A model generated the notes under the pieces. It did no database searches and had not been told where the DNA came from. It saw only the letters and a list, made by a program, of their open reading frames with translations. 38,919 nt of DNA, from contig SVRF01000018.1 in NCBI GenBank assembly GCA_015064945.1, positions 1 to 38,919 of the forward strand, written 5' to 3'. Source of the DNA: Oscillospiraceae bacterium (lineage in GTDB: Bacteria; Bacillota; Clostridia; Oscillospirales; CAG-382). The stretch's first letter is position 1. Each line of letters opens with the position of its first letter. Below are positions 16,380 through 23,840 of the stretch, piece by piece. Position numbers and translations under genes: made by a program.

Positions 16380-16853
16380 ATGAATTTGTGTAAGCCCTAC
16401 AGAAGTACTTTGCAGGCTGTGTTTATAATAGCGTTCACCGGAGCGTTTACCCTGCTTTCGGCACTTATGGCAGGGTTTTACCCCCAAATCTCCCTGCTTT
16501 TCAAGGTGCTTGCGGGGGTAGCTATAGGTGTTGGTTTTTTGCTTATATACCGCTACACGGTTATGGAATTTGAGTATTGTCTTGAAGGGGATATTCTGTC
16601 GGTGCGCCGTTCCGGCGGCTTTGGCTGGCGCACGGTGTTTTCCTTAAAGCTGACGGGGGATGTTATCATTACCACCCAAAAGAGGCTTTGCAAAACCGAA
16701 AAAGCAAGGGGCGTAAGCCACAGACAAAACCTCTCTGCCGCCTGCGCCTACGTCATATACGAGCAGGCAGGTAAAAAGCGGTATATGGAATTTGAGCCCA
16801 ACCGGATTTTTTACAAGCTTGTGCGTGACAGGATAAACAAAGAAAACAAGTAA
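16380..16853 (+). CDS. Small membrane protein of unknown function
   Basis: 157 residues. The ATG at 16380 is chosen over one 12 codons earlier because CGGAGG sits six bases upstream of it and nothing comparable precedes the earlier codon. Two membrane segments lie near the N-terminus (about 11-35 and 41-62). A soluble C-terminal domain (FEYCLEGDILSVRRSGG ... KLVRDRINKEN) has the alternating beta-strand character of a PH-like fold; this is a guess. No family assigned. It stands alone, divergent from the small-gene unit, and ends in a bidirectional terminator at 16869-16902. Confidence 0.72.
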   Translation: MNLCKPYRSTLQAVFIIAFTGAFTLLSALMAGFYPQISLLFKVLAGVAIGVGFLLIYRYTVMEFEYCLEGDILSVRRSGGFGWRTVFSLKLTGDVIITTQKRLCKTEKARGVSHRQNLSAACAYVIYEQAGKKRYMEFEPNRIFYKLVRDRINKENK

Positions 16854-16868
16854 TACCAAATAAGTATG

Positions 16869-16902
16869 GAAGCTTTTCGGTGTAAACCCACCGAAAAGCT
16901 TC
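16869..16902. terminator. Bidirectional terminator between convergent genes
   Basis: Perfect 14-bp stem GAAGCTTTTCGGTG / CACCGAAAAGCTTC (16869-16882/16889-16902), loop TAAACC, T-rich on the plus side. It serves the gene ending at 16853 and probably the one ending at 16933. The stem core is the same as at 10144-10186. Confidence 0.85.
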
Positions 16903-16932
16903 TTATTTCTTGCTTATTACATCTTGAATTTT

Positions 16933-18747
16933 TTACCCAAGGGTAGGCAACCCATCCTCTGCTTCACCGTATACGGCGTTAAGCTTCTCCCAAGTCAGCG
17001 GGCCGACGATACCGTCCACCGCAAGCCCGTAGGCGCTTTGGAAGGCGTAGACAGCATCCCTTGTATTTACGCCGAAAATACCGTCCGCCTCTACGGCAGG
17101 CACGGCAGAGTTGTAGCGGTTTATAACCCTGAGCAGCTCTTGAATATAATACACATTGTCCCCTCTGCTTCCCCGTTGCAGGGGCGCACCGGGATAGGGT
17201 CTGGGCCAGCCCGAAACCTCCCCGCCCACGGTCGGACCGGGGAACTGAGTTTGCCTCACCTCGTTATAAAGGTTTGTAATATCGTTCCAGGTGGCTTCGT
17301 CCACTCTGCCGCTTTGTGTTAACCCGAAGATACCCTGCAGTACCCTTACGGCGTTTTCCGTTTCCGTATCATATATGCCGTTAAGTGTCAGCGTTGGCAC
17401 CTGCGGAAACTGCCCCGACCGTGATATGGCGTTTATGTACCACTCCATCCTAAGAACGTTTGGCCCTCTGTCACCTATTATAAGCTCGTTACCGGGATAC
17501 TGCCCTTCCTGAAACTCTTCCCCCTCGCTTTCCAGCTCTGCCAGCTTTTTAACGGCGTTGTAAATATACAGGATGCGGTACCAGGTGTCCCTGTCCACCG
17601 TGCCGTTTTCGGGCAGCCCGAAGGTCTGCTGAAAGATGCGCACAGCTCTTTCCGTATCGTCGTTATAGACCCCTTCGGGCAGGGTGATAAAGGGTATGGC
17701 AGGGTAGTTTATGGCAATGCGGTTAAGGCGGTTCTGCACCGTCAGCACATCTGCGCCCGCACTGCCCCCGGAAAGAGGCGTACCGCTGTAGCTGTCGGGG
17801 TCTTCCTCCACCACCGTGCCCTGCCGTATCTCCGTGTTCTGTCCGTAATAGTAACGGACTATCTCCAAAGAGTCGTAGCCTTGATTTGCCAGGTCAACCG
17901 TGCCCCATTGGGAAAGCCCCGTGCAGGCACTGCGTACCCCGTCACAAAACTGAGCAAAGATAGGCTCTATAAAACCTTGCCGTGCTATGTAATTATCGAA
18001 GATCTCGTCCACTATGCGCTCTACATTGGCGAAGATCTCTCTCCTGTCCACAAAGTACTGGTCAAAGGCAGGAGAGGCGGAAACGTCGAAGTCATAGCCT
18101 TGGGACGGGTACCACTCGGTATAAATACGGTTAAGGATAAGGCTTACCTCGGCGTTGATGTTGGCTATAAGGGACTGGTCCGGCCAAGTGGGGTAAATCT
18201 CGCTGCTGGCAACGTTTTTTACGTACTCTATAAAAGGAACGGTAACATTTACGGCGTTGGAATTGGGCGGCCCCAAATGAACGGTAACGTTTTGCGGGAT
18301 GACCACGGGACGGTTATCGGCGGCGGCAAAGACCGTGGCGGCACGGGCTCCGTCGCTTGGCATATTGGGATACATAAACAGCCCGTGGGGCGATTGGTTG
18401 ACAATATCCTCGGTTTTGCCCTCTGCATCCTCAAGACGCACCATATCATAGCGGCAAAGGCTTTCTATACCGTCAAAGACCTGCACACCGTAAACGGTTA
18501 TGGAAACGTAGCCGGGCAGGCTTATGCGCAGATCGTACACCGCAAAGGGCCGCACAGGCGGATTAGGGGTAAGGGACAGACTTTTCGGCGGCGCAGGAAC
18601 CACTGCACGGGCAACCCCATTTTCGTCAGTGATAAGGCGCTCGCCCCTGTTAAGTATCTCCACCGTAGCGCCCGAAAGCCTAAGCCGCCCCTCCATGTGG
18701 GTAAGGCGCACCACAATAGTACCCCTTGCCCCCATATAATTATTCAT
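16933..18747 (-). CDS. SpoIID-domain protein with three peptidoglycan-binding repeats
   Basis: 604 residues. Residues about 8-115 form a beta-rich carboxypeptidase-regulatory-like domain (GATVEILNRGERLITDENGVA). Residues about 150-310 match the SpoIID/LytB fold: VHLGPPNSNAVNVTVPFIEYVKNVASSEIYP, NRIYTEWYPSQGYDF, then GLSQWGTVDLANQGYDSLEIVRYYYG. Three PG_binding_1 modules follow at about 327-390, 422-485 and 520-590, each with a GxxGxxVxxxQxxL start and a GxxGxxTxxAV centre. SpoIID proteins cleave or promote cleavage of peptidoglycan glycan strands in engulfment, so a sporulation or spore-coat-proximal role is likely. There is no classical signal peptide. AGAGGTGAT precedes the ATG, and a sporulation-like -10 lies just upstream. 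Confidence 0.88.
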   Translation of the reverse strand: MNNYMGARGTIVVRLTHMEGRLRLSGATVEILNRGERLITDENGVARAVVPAPPKSLSLTPNPPVRPFAVYDLRISLPGYVSITVYGVQVFDGIESLCRYDMVRLEDAEGKTEDIVNQSPHGLFMYPNMPSDGARAATVFAAADNRPVVIPQNVTVHLGPPNSNAVNVTVPFIEYVKNVASSEIYPTWPDQSLIANINAEVSLILNRIYTEWYPSQGYDFDVSASPAFDQYFVDRREIFANVERIVDEIFDNYIARQGFIEPIFAQFCDGVRSACTGLSQWGTVDLANQGYDSLEIVRYYYGQNTEIRQGTVVEEDPDSYSGTPLSGGSAGADVLTVQNRLNRIAINYPAIPFITLPEGVYNDDTERAVRIFQQTFGLPENGTVDRDTWYRILYIYNAVKKLAELESEGEEFQEGQYPGNELIIGDRGPNVLRMEWYINAISRSGQFPQVPTLTLNGIYDTETENAVRVLQGIFGLTQSGRVDEATWNDITNLYNEVRQTQFPGPTVGGEVSGWPRPYPGAPLQRGSRGDNVYYIQELLRVINRYNSAVPAVEADGIFGVNTRDAVYAFQSAYGLAVDGIVGPLTWEKLNAVYGEAEDGLPTLG

Positions 18748-18761
18748 ATAGCAATCACCTC

Positions 18762-18777
18762 TTTTACAGTATATGCC
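18762..18777 (-). promoter_or_regulatory. Candidate sporulation-sigma -10 region (CATATACT)
   Basis: The minus strand reads GGCATATACTGTAAAA immediately before the ribosome site of the SpoIID-domain gene. It matches 15 of 16 bases of the element at 16333-16348. The -35 is uncertain. Confidence 0.45.
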
Positions 18778-18781
18778 CCTA

Positions 18782-18810
18782 TTGACAAGGTAGTGCTTTT
18801 TTGCTATACT
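18782..18810 (+). promoter_or_regulatory. Sigma-A promoter of the riboswitch-lipoprotein-ECF operon
   Basis: -35 TTGACA (18782-18787), a 17-base spacer and -10 TATACT (18805-18810). Confidence 0.85.
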
Positions 18811-18823
18811 TTACCTGTAAAGA

Positions 18824-19010
18824 ATATAAAACGGCGGATGAAGTGTAATATTCACTTCTTGTCGAAGAAAAAGCTTTTCTTTGGGGATAAGGAAATCGTG
18901 GTGAAATTCCACAACAACAGCCATTACCGTTACAGTCGGAATGCTTATCCCGCCGTTAAATGCAAACGCACCCTTGGGCAAGTCGAAGGGGGCGGCATTA
19001 CAGAAAAGCG
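18824..19010 (+). promoter_or_regulatory. Probable cobalamin riboswitch
   Basis: A long leader whose centre matches the conserved cobalamin-riboswitch core. GGAAA is followed by GTGGTGAAATTCCACAAC, then AACAGCC, then CGTTACAGTCGGA at about 18891-18941. A later AAGTCGAAGGGGGCGGC (about 18980-18996) corresponds to the 3' closing part. It is preceded by a strong promoter and followed by a terminator-like hairpin, as expected for an attenuating switch. The downstream genes fit vitamin B12 or precursor uptake. The call is by eye; limits are approximate. Confidence 0.72.
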
Positions 19011-19028
19011 CACGCTGTTACAGGGGGC

Positions 19029-19062
19029 AGGTGGGCTTGTGGGTGTTTTGCCGACCTTTTTT
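19029..19062 (+). terminator. Riboswitch expression-platform terminator
   Basis: AGGTGGGC / GCCGACCT (19029-19036/19050-19057, one mismatch) followed by six T residues. It is placed between the cobalamin-riboswitch-like core and the lipoprotein start, so it probably ends transcription when ligand is bound. Confidence 0.65.
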
Positions 19063-19123
19063 CGAAGAAGGGCGGCTTTTGTTTATTCTTTTCGCAATAA
19101 AAAGACGAAAAGGAGAAAAAATT

Positions 19124-19561
19124 ATGACAAAATCAGCAAAGCTTTTATCCCTGATCTTATGCTTGACCTTATCCCTCGGCATCCTTGCCGCCTGCGGTAA
19201 GGAAGAAGAAAAAGGCACAGACGGCATTTGGGCGAACGCCAAATATACCGAGGATGCCACCGTGGGCGAAGGTGCAAAAACCGTAAAGCTTAAGATAGAA
19301 GCGGAAGGCAAAAGCATAACCCTTACCGTAAAGACCGATGCGGACATCCTTGGAGATGCGCTTGTTTCCTACGGAATAGTAGAGGGCGATGACAGCGAGT
19401 TTGGGCTTTACATCAAAAAGGTTAACGGTATAAGCGCCGACTTTGACACAGACGGTTACTACTGGGGCTTTTACCAAAAGGGCGAATATATGATGAGCGG
19501 TGTTGACAGCACCGAGATAAAGGGCGGAGAAGAGTTTGAGCTGGTACGCACAAAGGGATAA
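19124..19561 (+). CDS. DUF4430 lipoprotein (transcobalamin-like C-terminal fold), candidate corrinoid-binding
   Basis: 145 residues from the ATG at 19124 (AAAGGAG upstream). It is a lipoprotein: the signal ends in ILAAC with the lipidated Cys at 24. Residues about 45-143 carry the DUF4430 signature: VKLKIEAEGKSITLTVKTDADILGDAL, then EFGLYIKKVNGISADFDTDGYYWGFY and GVDSTEIKGGEEFELV. DUF4430 is related to the C-terminal domain of transcobalamin and intrinsic factor. With a cobalamin-riboswitch-like leader before it and an ECF S component after it, an extracellular corrinoid or precursor-binding role is the likely inference. The 3' end overlaps the next gene by 26 bases. Confidence 0.88.
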   Translation: MTKSAKLLSLILCLTLSLGILAACGKEEEKGTDGIWANAKYTEDATVGEGAKTVKLKIEAEGKSITLTVKTDADILGDALVSYGIVEGDDSEFGLYIKKVNGISADFDTDGYYWGFYQKGEYMMSGVDSTEIKGGEEFELVRTKG

Positions 19562-20060
19562 AAAGCTAAGCCTTAGGGAGATGGTAATATTCTCTATGTT
19601 TGCCACCCTTATGCTTATATCCAAAAAACTGCTGGAGTGGGCACCAAACATACACCTGCTGGGTATGTTCACTATTCTGCTAACGGTATGCTACCGCAAA
19701 AAGGCACTTATTCCCCTGTATTTATACGTGTTTTTAAACGGACTTATAGAAGGCTTCAGCCTGTGGTGGGTCCCCTACCTGTATATTTGGACCATCCTTT
19801 GGGGCGCGGCGATGCTTTTGCCGAAAGACATAAAACCAAGGCGTGCCGCTTTTGTGTACCCATTGCTATGCGGTCTGCACGGCCTCGCCTACGGAGCGCT
19901 GTACGCACCTGCCCAAGCTTTAATGTTCGGGTTTGATTTTAAGACCACGCTGGCTTGGATATCGGCAGGTCTGCCCTTTGACGTGATACACGGCATAGGG
20001 AATTTTGCGGCGGGTATGCTGGTCTTACCCCTTAAAAAGGTAATAGACAGACTGAAATAA
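19536..20060 (+). CDS. ECF transporter S component, candidate corrinoid/B12-precursor uptake
   Basis: 174 residues starting at TTG 19536, chosen because GGAG lies six bases upstream inside the lipoprotein gene. The ATG at 19581 has no spacing to its purine tract. The product has about five to six hydrophobic segments and ends in a conserved-looking GLPFDVIHGIGNFAAGMLVLPLKK, like ECF S components (substrate-specific membrane subunits that share an EcfAT energy module, not seen in this window). The cobalamin-type leader and the DUF4430 partner suggest cobalamin, cobinamide or a benzimidazole precursor, as proposed for CblT/CbrT proteins. The 26-base overlap implies coupled translation. Confidence 0.8.
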   Translation: MSWYAQRDKKLSLREMVIFSMFATLMLISKKLLEWAPNIHLLGMFTILLTVCYRKKALIPLYLYVFLNGLIEGFSLWWVPYLYIWTILWGAAMLLPKDIKPRRAAFVYPLLCGLHGLAYGALYAPAQALMFGFDFKTTLAWISAGLPFDVIHGIGNFAAGMLVLPLKKVIDRLK

Positions 20061-20061
20061 G

Positions 20062-20099
20062 AAAAAAGCTTTTGGGGCGTTGCTCTAAAAGCTTTTTTT
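20062..20099 (+). terminator. Terminator of the DUF4430-ECF operon
   Basis: AAAAAAGCTTTT / AAAAGCTTTTTT (20062-20073/20087-20098) with a T-run, starting just after the stop codon. Confidence 0.85.
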
Positions 20100-20102
20100 C
20101 TA

Positions 20103-20131
20103 TTGACAACGCCCTTGCCGAGGTGTATAAT
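20103..20131 (+). promoter_or_regulatory. Consensus sigma-A promoter of the LRR lipoprotein gene
   Basis: -35 TTGACA (20103-20108), a 17-base spacer and -10 TATAAT (20126-20131): a perfect consensus. The start codon is 34 bases downstream, after TTGGAGGG. Confidence 0.92.
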
Positions 20132-20164
20132 AATTCCGTATCATAATGTTTTGGAGGGACCCAC

Positions 20165-23100
20165 ATGAAAAAGTTAGGTTATGTATTATTGGCCGTTTTG
20201 CTTATCTCCTGCTTGGTTTTTGTTGCAGGCTGTAACAAAGAACCCGAAGGCGGCGAGATAGTGTCCAAGGACGGCAGCTATTCTTTGAAATACAGTATGT
20301 ACGGTAGCGGCGGTACTGTTGCCGTTACAGGTATAAAGGGCAACGCCCCCGAAAAGGTAGAGATACCTGCGTTGGTTGACGGCATTGCCATTACCCATAT
20401 TTATGACGAGTGCTTTGAAGGCGAAACTGCTATTAAAGAGCTTGTGTTGCCTTACACTCTCCAAGGTATAAGAGCCGGCGCTTTTAAGGGCTGTATCAAC
20501 CTTACCACCATCACCACCGTAAATGAAGACGGCAGTACCGTAAACGGTCTGCCTGCATCTGTTACCGAAATAGGCGAAGGCGCTTTTCAGAACTGCGCTT
20601 CCTTGGTTATGGAGATTAAGGACAGCGACTTTACCGTTGGCGACGTTGCTTTCTACGGCTGTGAAGGTATCACCGCTGTTGAGCTTGGCAGCAGCTCCAT
20701 AGGCTTTGAAGCTTTCAAGGGCTGTACCGGTATCAAGAGCGTTACCGTTTCTGCCAAGAACATCGGCGAAGGTGCGTTCAGCGGCTGTGTTAACGTTGAA
20801 ACCCTCAAGCTTAACGCAGGTGTTGAAAACATCGGCAAGACCGCGTTTAACGGTTGCGGCCTTGTTACCGAGCTTGTTTTGCCCGAAGGCGTAAAGACCG
20901 TGGGCGAAGGCTCTTTTTATGACTGCAAGAACATTGAAAAGCTTGACCTTGGCAAGACTCTTACCTCCATCGGCGGTGCCGCATTCTATAACTGCGGCAA
21001 GATTACCTCCCTTACCCTGCCCGAAACATTGGAAAGCATAGGCTTTAACGCATTCCACAGCTGTGCAGGCATTACCGAGGTTGTAACTCCTGCTTCTCTT
21101 ACCGCTATAGGCGACGGTGCTTTCCTTAACTGCACAGGCATAACAAAGCTTAGCCTTGCAGAAGGGCTTACCTCCATCGGCTCCAACGCATTTATGGGTT
21201 GTGCCGGCGTGACCGAGCTTACCATTCCCCAAAGCGTTGAAACCATAAATACCGGCGCATTCAGCGGTTGCGGATTTGACAGCATTGCCGTTTACAAGGG
21301 TCTTAACGAGTATGGCAACGGCGCATTCTACGGCTGTGACTCTCTTAAGAAGGTTGTTCTTAACAGCGGTATTGAAGAACTTGTAGCCGATGCCTTTGCA
21401 GGCTACGATCAGGTAACCGAGTTTGTTCTTCCCGAAGGTATCGTTAAGATAGGTAAGGACGCATTTAAGAACACCGGCTACTACAACGATGCCGCAAATT
21501 GGGATAACGGCACTGTTCTTTACGTAGGCAACTACCTTATCGCCGCAAGGGCTGAAGACGAAGGCGAAGCACTTGCAATAAGCGGCGACTACACCGTAAA
21601 AGAAGGCACACTTTGTATAGCAGACGCCGCATTCAACGGCTGTGAAAAGCTTACCGGCATCACCGTAAGCGACAGCGTTAAGTATATAAACGGCAGCGTA
21701 TTCAACGGCTGTACTGCGCTTGTAAACGCAAACCTGGGCAACGGCGTTGAGACCATTGGTGAAAACCTCTTTAAGGGCTGTGAAGAGCTTGCAAGCGTTT
21801 CCATCCCCGACAGCGTTACTACCCTCGGTGCTTCCGCATTTGAAGGCTGTGCTTCCCTTACAAACGTAACCATCGGTAACGGTCTTACCTCCCTTGCCGC
21901 AAACAGCTTTAAGGAATGTTCCTCTCTTACTTCCATAGTTCTTCCCAACTCTGTAGTAAGCCTTGAAGACAGCGTATTCGAAGCTTGCTTTGACCTTTCC
22001 TCCGTTACTATGAACGGTGTTGAAAGCATCGGCGACAAGGCATTCCTCAACTGCGAAAGTCTTAGAAGTCTTGCGCTCGACAACGTTGTATCCCTCGGCG
22101 CTTCCGCGTTCAAGGGCTGTACCGCATTCAATACAGTAAGCCTTTCCACAGGTCTTGAAAACATCGGAGAAGACGCATTTACCGATACCGCTATATACAA
22201 CAACAACGCAAACTGGACTGACGGCGTATTCTACATCAACGGTCAGTACCTTATAAAGGCAGGCGCTGACACTGCAGGCGACATCACCGTTCCCGACGGC
22301 GTTACCTTCATCGCAAGCAGCGCACTTGCCAACTGCACAGAGGTTACTTCCGTAACCATCCCCGACAGCGTTACCGCTATTGGCTCTTCCGCATTCTTCG
22401 GTTGCTCCGGTATGACTAAGGTTACCATCGGCGCAGGCGTTGTTCAGATAGGTGACAAAGCGTTTAAGGATTGCAGCAAGCTTACATCCGTTACCCTTCC
22501 CGCTTCCGCCACCACTCTTGGCGAGGCTGTGTTTGACGGTTGTTCCGCTTTGACCACCGCAAAGCTTCCCTCTGTTACCGAGCTCCCCGGCAGTACCTTT
22601 AAGGGCTGTGCAAAGCTTGATACACTTACCCTTGCAGAAGGTCTTAAGTCCATCGGCAACTACGCATTTGAAGGTTCCGCAATAACCGAGTTCAGCTTCC
22701 CCGAAGGCTTTGAATACATCGGTACTCAGGCGTTCCAGAACTGCGCTTCTCTTGAAAAGGTAAGCGGACTTATCAACGTTGCACTTATCGATAAAAACGC
22801 ATTCGGCGGCGCTAAGTTCTATGAGAACTATGCTAACTGGGACGGCGACCACATCCGTGATACCGAAACCGAACAGATTACCACCATCCTCGGCGGTATA
22901 ACAATGGATGGCAACAAGCTTCTCCTTGCGGTTAGAGGCGACACCACCGGCACCTACAAGTTCAACAAGAACGTTACCACCGTTGCCGCTTACGCATTTG
23001 AAGGCTGCGGTAAGATAAACAGCATTTGGATGCCCGCAAGCGTTAAGGACCTTCCCGCTACCGCACTTCAGGGTCTTATGGCACTTCAGACCATCAACTT

Positions 23101-23287
23101 TGAAGGTACTGAGGAGCAGTGGAATACCATTGTTGAAGCTATGGACGCAGAAATAGCAGAGACCCTTGGTCTCGGCACAAAGATAACCGTAAACTTCGGC
23201 GTTGCAGAACCTGCAGATGACGAAATCGTTGAGGAAGAACCCTCCACCGAAGAAAGCGGCGAAGCTTCCGCAGAAGTTTCCGAATAA
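20165..23287 (+). CDS. BspA-type leucine-rich-repeat surface lipoprotein
   Basis: 1040 residues. The lipoprotein signal ends in VAGC with Cys 23. From about residue 55 to 1000 it consists of LRR_5/BspA-like repeats of about 23 residues (consensus AFxGCxxLxxVxLPxxVxxIGxxA). Three non-repeat insertions contain an ANW[DT]xG..YI.xxYLI-type hairpin (about residues 440, 680 and 895), a normal feature of BspA proteins. The C-terminus is an acidic Glu/Ser tail (EEEPSTEESGEASAEVSE). BspA proteins mediate adhesion to host or matrix proteins; this one is probably anchored to the membrane by its lipid and exposed outside. It is a single gene, with a consensus promoter before it and a terminator after it. 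Confidence 0.93.
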   Translation: MKKLGYVLLAVLLISCLVFVAGCNKEPEGGEIVSKDGSYSLKYSMYGSGGTVAVTGIKGNAPEKVEIPALVDGIAITHIYDECFEGETAIKELVLPYTLQGIRAGAFKGCINLTTITTVNEDGSTVNGLPASVTEIGEGAFQNCASLVMEIKDSDFTVGDVAFYGCEGITAVELGSSSIGFEAFKGCTGIKSVTVSAKNIGEGAFSGCVNVETLKLNAGVENIGKTAFNGCGLVTELVLPEGVKTVGEGSFYDCKNIEKLDLGKTLTSIGGAAFYNCGKITSLTLPETLESIGFNAFHSCAGITEVVTPASLTAIGDGAFLNCTGITKLSLAEGLTSIGSNAFMGCAGVTELTIPQSVETINTGAFSGCGFDSIAVYKGLNEYGNGAFYGCDSLKKVVLNSGIEELVADAFAGYDQVTEFVLPEGIVKIGKDAFKNTGYYNDAANWDNGTVLYVGNYLIAARAEDEGEALAISGDYTVKEGTLCIADAAFNGCEKLTGITVSDSVKYINGSVFNGCTALVNANLGNGVETIGENLFKGCEELASVSIPDSVTTLGASAFEGCASLTNVTIGNGLTSLAANSFKECSSLTSIVLPNSVVSLEDSVFEACFDLSSVTMNGVESIGDKAFLNCESLRSLALDNVVSLGASAFKGCTAFNTVSLSTGLENIGEDAFTDTAIYNNNANWTDGVFYINGQYLIKAGADTAGDITVPDGVTFIASSALANCTEVTSVTIPDSVTAIGSSAFFGCSGMTKVTIGAGVVQIGDKAFKDCSKLTSVTLPASATTLGEAVFDGCSALTTAKLPSVTELPGSTFKGCAKLDTLTLAEGLKSIGNYAFEGSAITEFSFPEGFEYIGTQAFQNCASLEKVSGLINVALIDKNAFGGAKFYENYANWDGDHIRDTETEQITTILGGITMDGNKLLLAVRGDTTGTYKFNKNVTTVAAYAFEGCGKINSIWMPASVKDLPATALQGLMALQTINFEGTEEQWNTIVEAMDAEIAETLGLGTKITVNFGVAEPADDEIVEEEPSTEESGEASAEVSE

Positions 23288-23428
23288 TTAAAGCAACACA
23301 AACGGGGCGCAAATCGGTGTTATTCTTAACGGAGAATTTGAAAGTGTACTCACTTTCCGTTAAGAACCAGCTTCGCATTTGTATGTACAAACGCACTTGA
23401 GCAGTAGCCCAAACCCACAAGCAACAGA
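23288..23428 (+). other. Downstream region with a compound inverted repeat
   Basis: No gene. TTCTTAACGG / CCGTTAAGAA (23323-23332/23357-23366) encloses a second stem AAAGTG / CACTTT (23341-23346/23351-23356). This makes a two-part hairpin without a T-run, so it is more likely an mRNA 3'-end stabiliser or repeat relic than a terminator. Confidence 0.6.
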
Positions 23429-23471
23429 AAAGAGAAGACTCGTTAATATACGAATCTTCTCTTTCTTTTTG
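23429..23471 (+). terminator. Terminator of the LRR lipoprotein gene
   Basis: 15-bp stem with one mismatch (23429-23443/23450-23464; core AAAGAGAAGA / TCTTCTCTTT) followed by CTTTTTG. Confidence 0.85.
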
Positions 23472-23486
23472 TCTGTTAAGTAATAT

Positions 23487-23673
23487 GCTGACTGTCGTCA
23501 GCGTGATATTTTCACTTTGCGAAAGTGATATGAAACCTATAGGTTTCGTGATATTCTATTCGCCATAAACTGTCCGCAGGACAATATCACTATGCGTAGC
23601 ATAATATCACTGCGAAGCGATACAACTCGCCGTAGGCGAATAGAGTTGCGTGATACTCCGCTTGGAGTATCAC
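23487..23673. repeat. Array of seven short hairpins separated by (G)TGATAT-type spacers
   Basis: Seven successive small stems: GCTGAC/GTCAGC (23487), TCACTTT/AAAGTGA (23512), GAAACC/GGTTTC (23532), TGTCC/GGACA (23571), TATGC/GCATA (23591), TCGCC/GGCGA (23627, inside CAACT/AGTTG), and GTGATACTCC/GGAGTATCAC (23650-23659/23664-23673). Loops are three or four bases. GTGATAT or its complement ATATCAC recurs between them. No coding potential; it lies between the LRR lipoprotein gene and the RAYT transposase. Confidence 0.8.
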
Positions 23674-23719
23674 GCTAAAGCGACCCGTTGTTTTTGTCTG
23701 ATAATCACCCCAACAACAA

Positions 23720-23758
23720 AAACGACAGGGATACCTTGGTAACTTTCCCCTGTCGTTT
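23720..23758. terminator. Bidirectional terminator downstream of the RAYT gene
   Basis: Perfect 11-bp stem AAACGACAGGG / CCCTGTCGTTT (23720-23730/23748-23758), with T-rich sequence on both strands beyond the stem. Confidence 0.8.
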
Positions 23759-23776
23759 ATTATTTTTGATAGGTTT

Positions 23777-23801
23777 CGGCGGGAGTAAACCCCCGCCCTA
23801 C
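23777..23801 (-). repeat. RAYT-associated palindrome, copy 1 (3' flank)
   Basis: 25 bases. On the minus strand it reads GTAG, then GGCGGG, a loop of eight bases and CCCGCC. It is the exact reverse complement of 24034-24058 inside the transposase gene. TATCCGATATG occurs nearby (23806-23816). Confidence 0.9.
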
Positions 23802-23840
23802 GAACTATCCGATATGTCTTACCTAATGATTGCGTTTTAC

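Noticed and set aside
23487..23673. Hairpin array considered as a CRISPR or integron site
   Set aside because: Stems differ from one another, spacing is irregular and no spacer/repeat pattern, cas or integrase gene is present.
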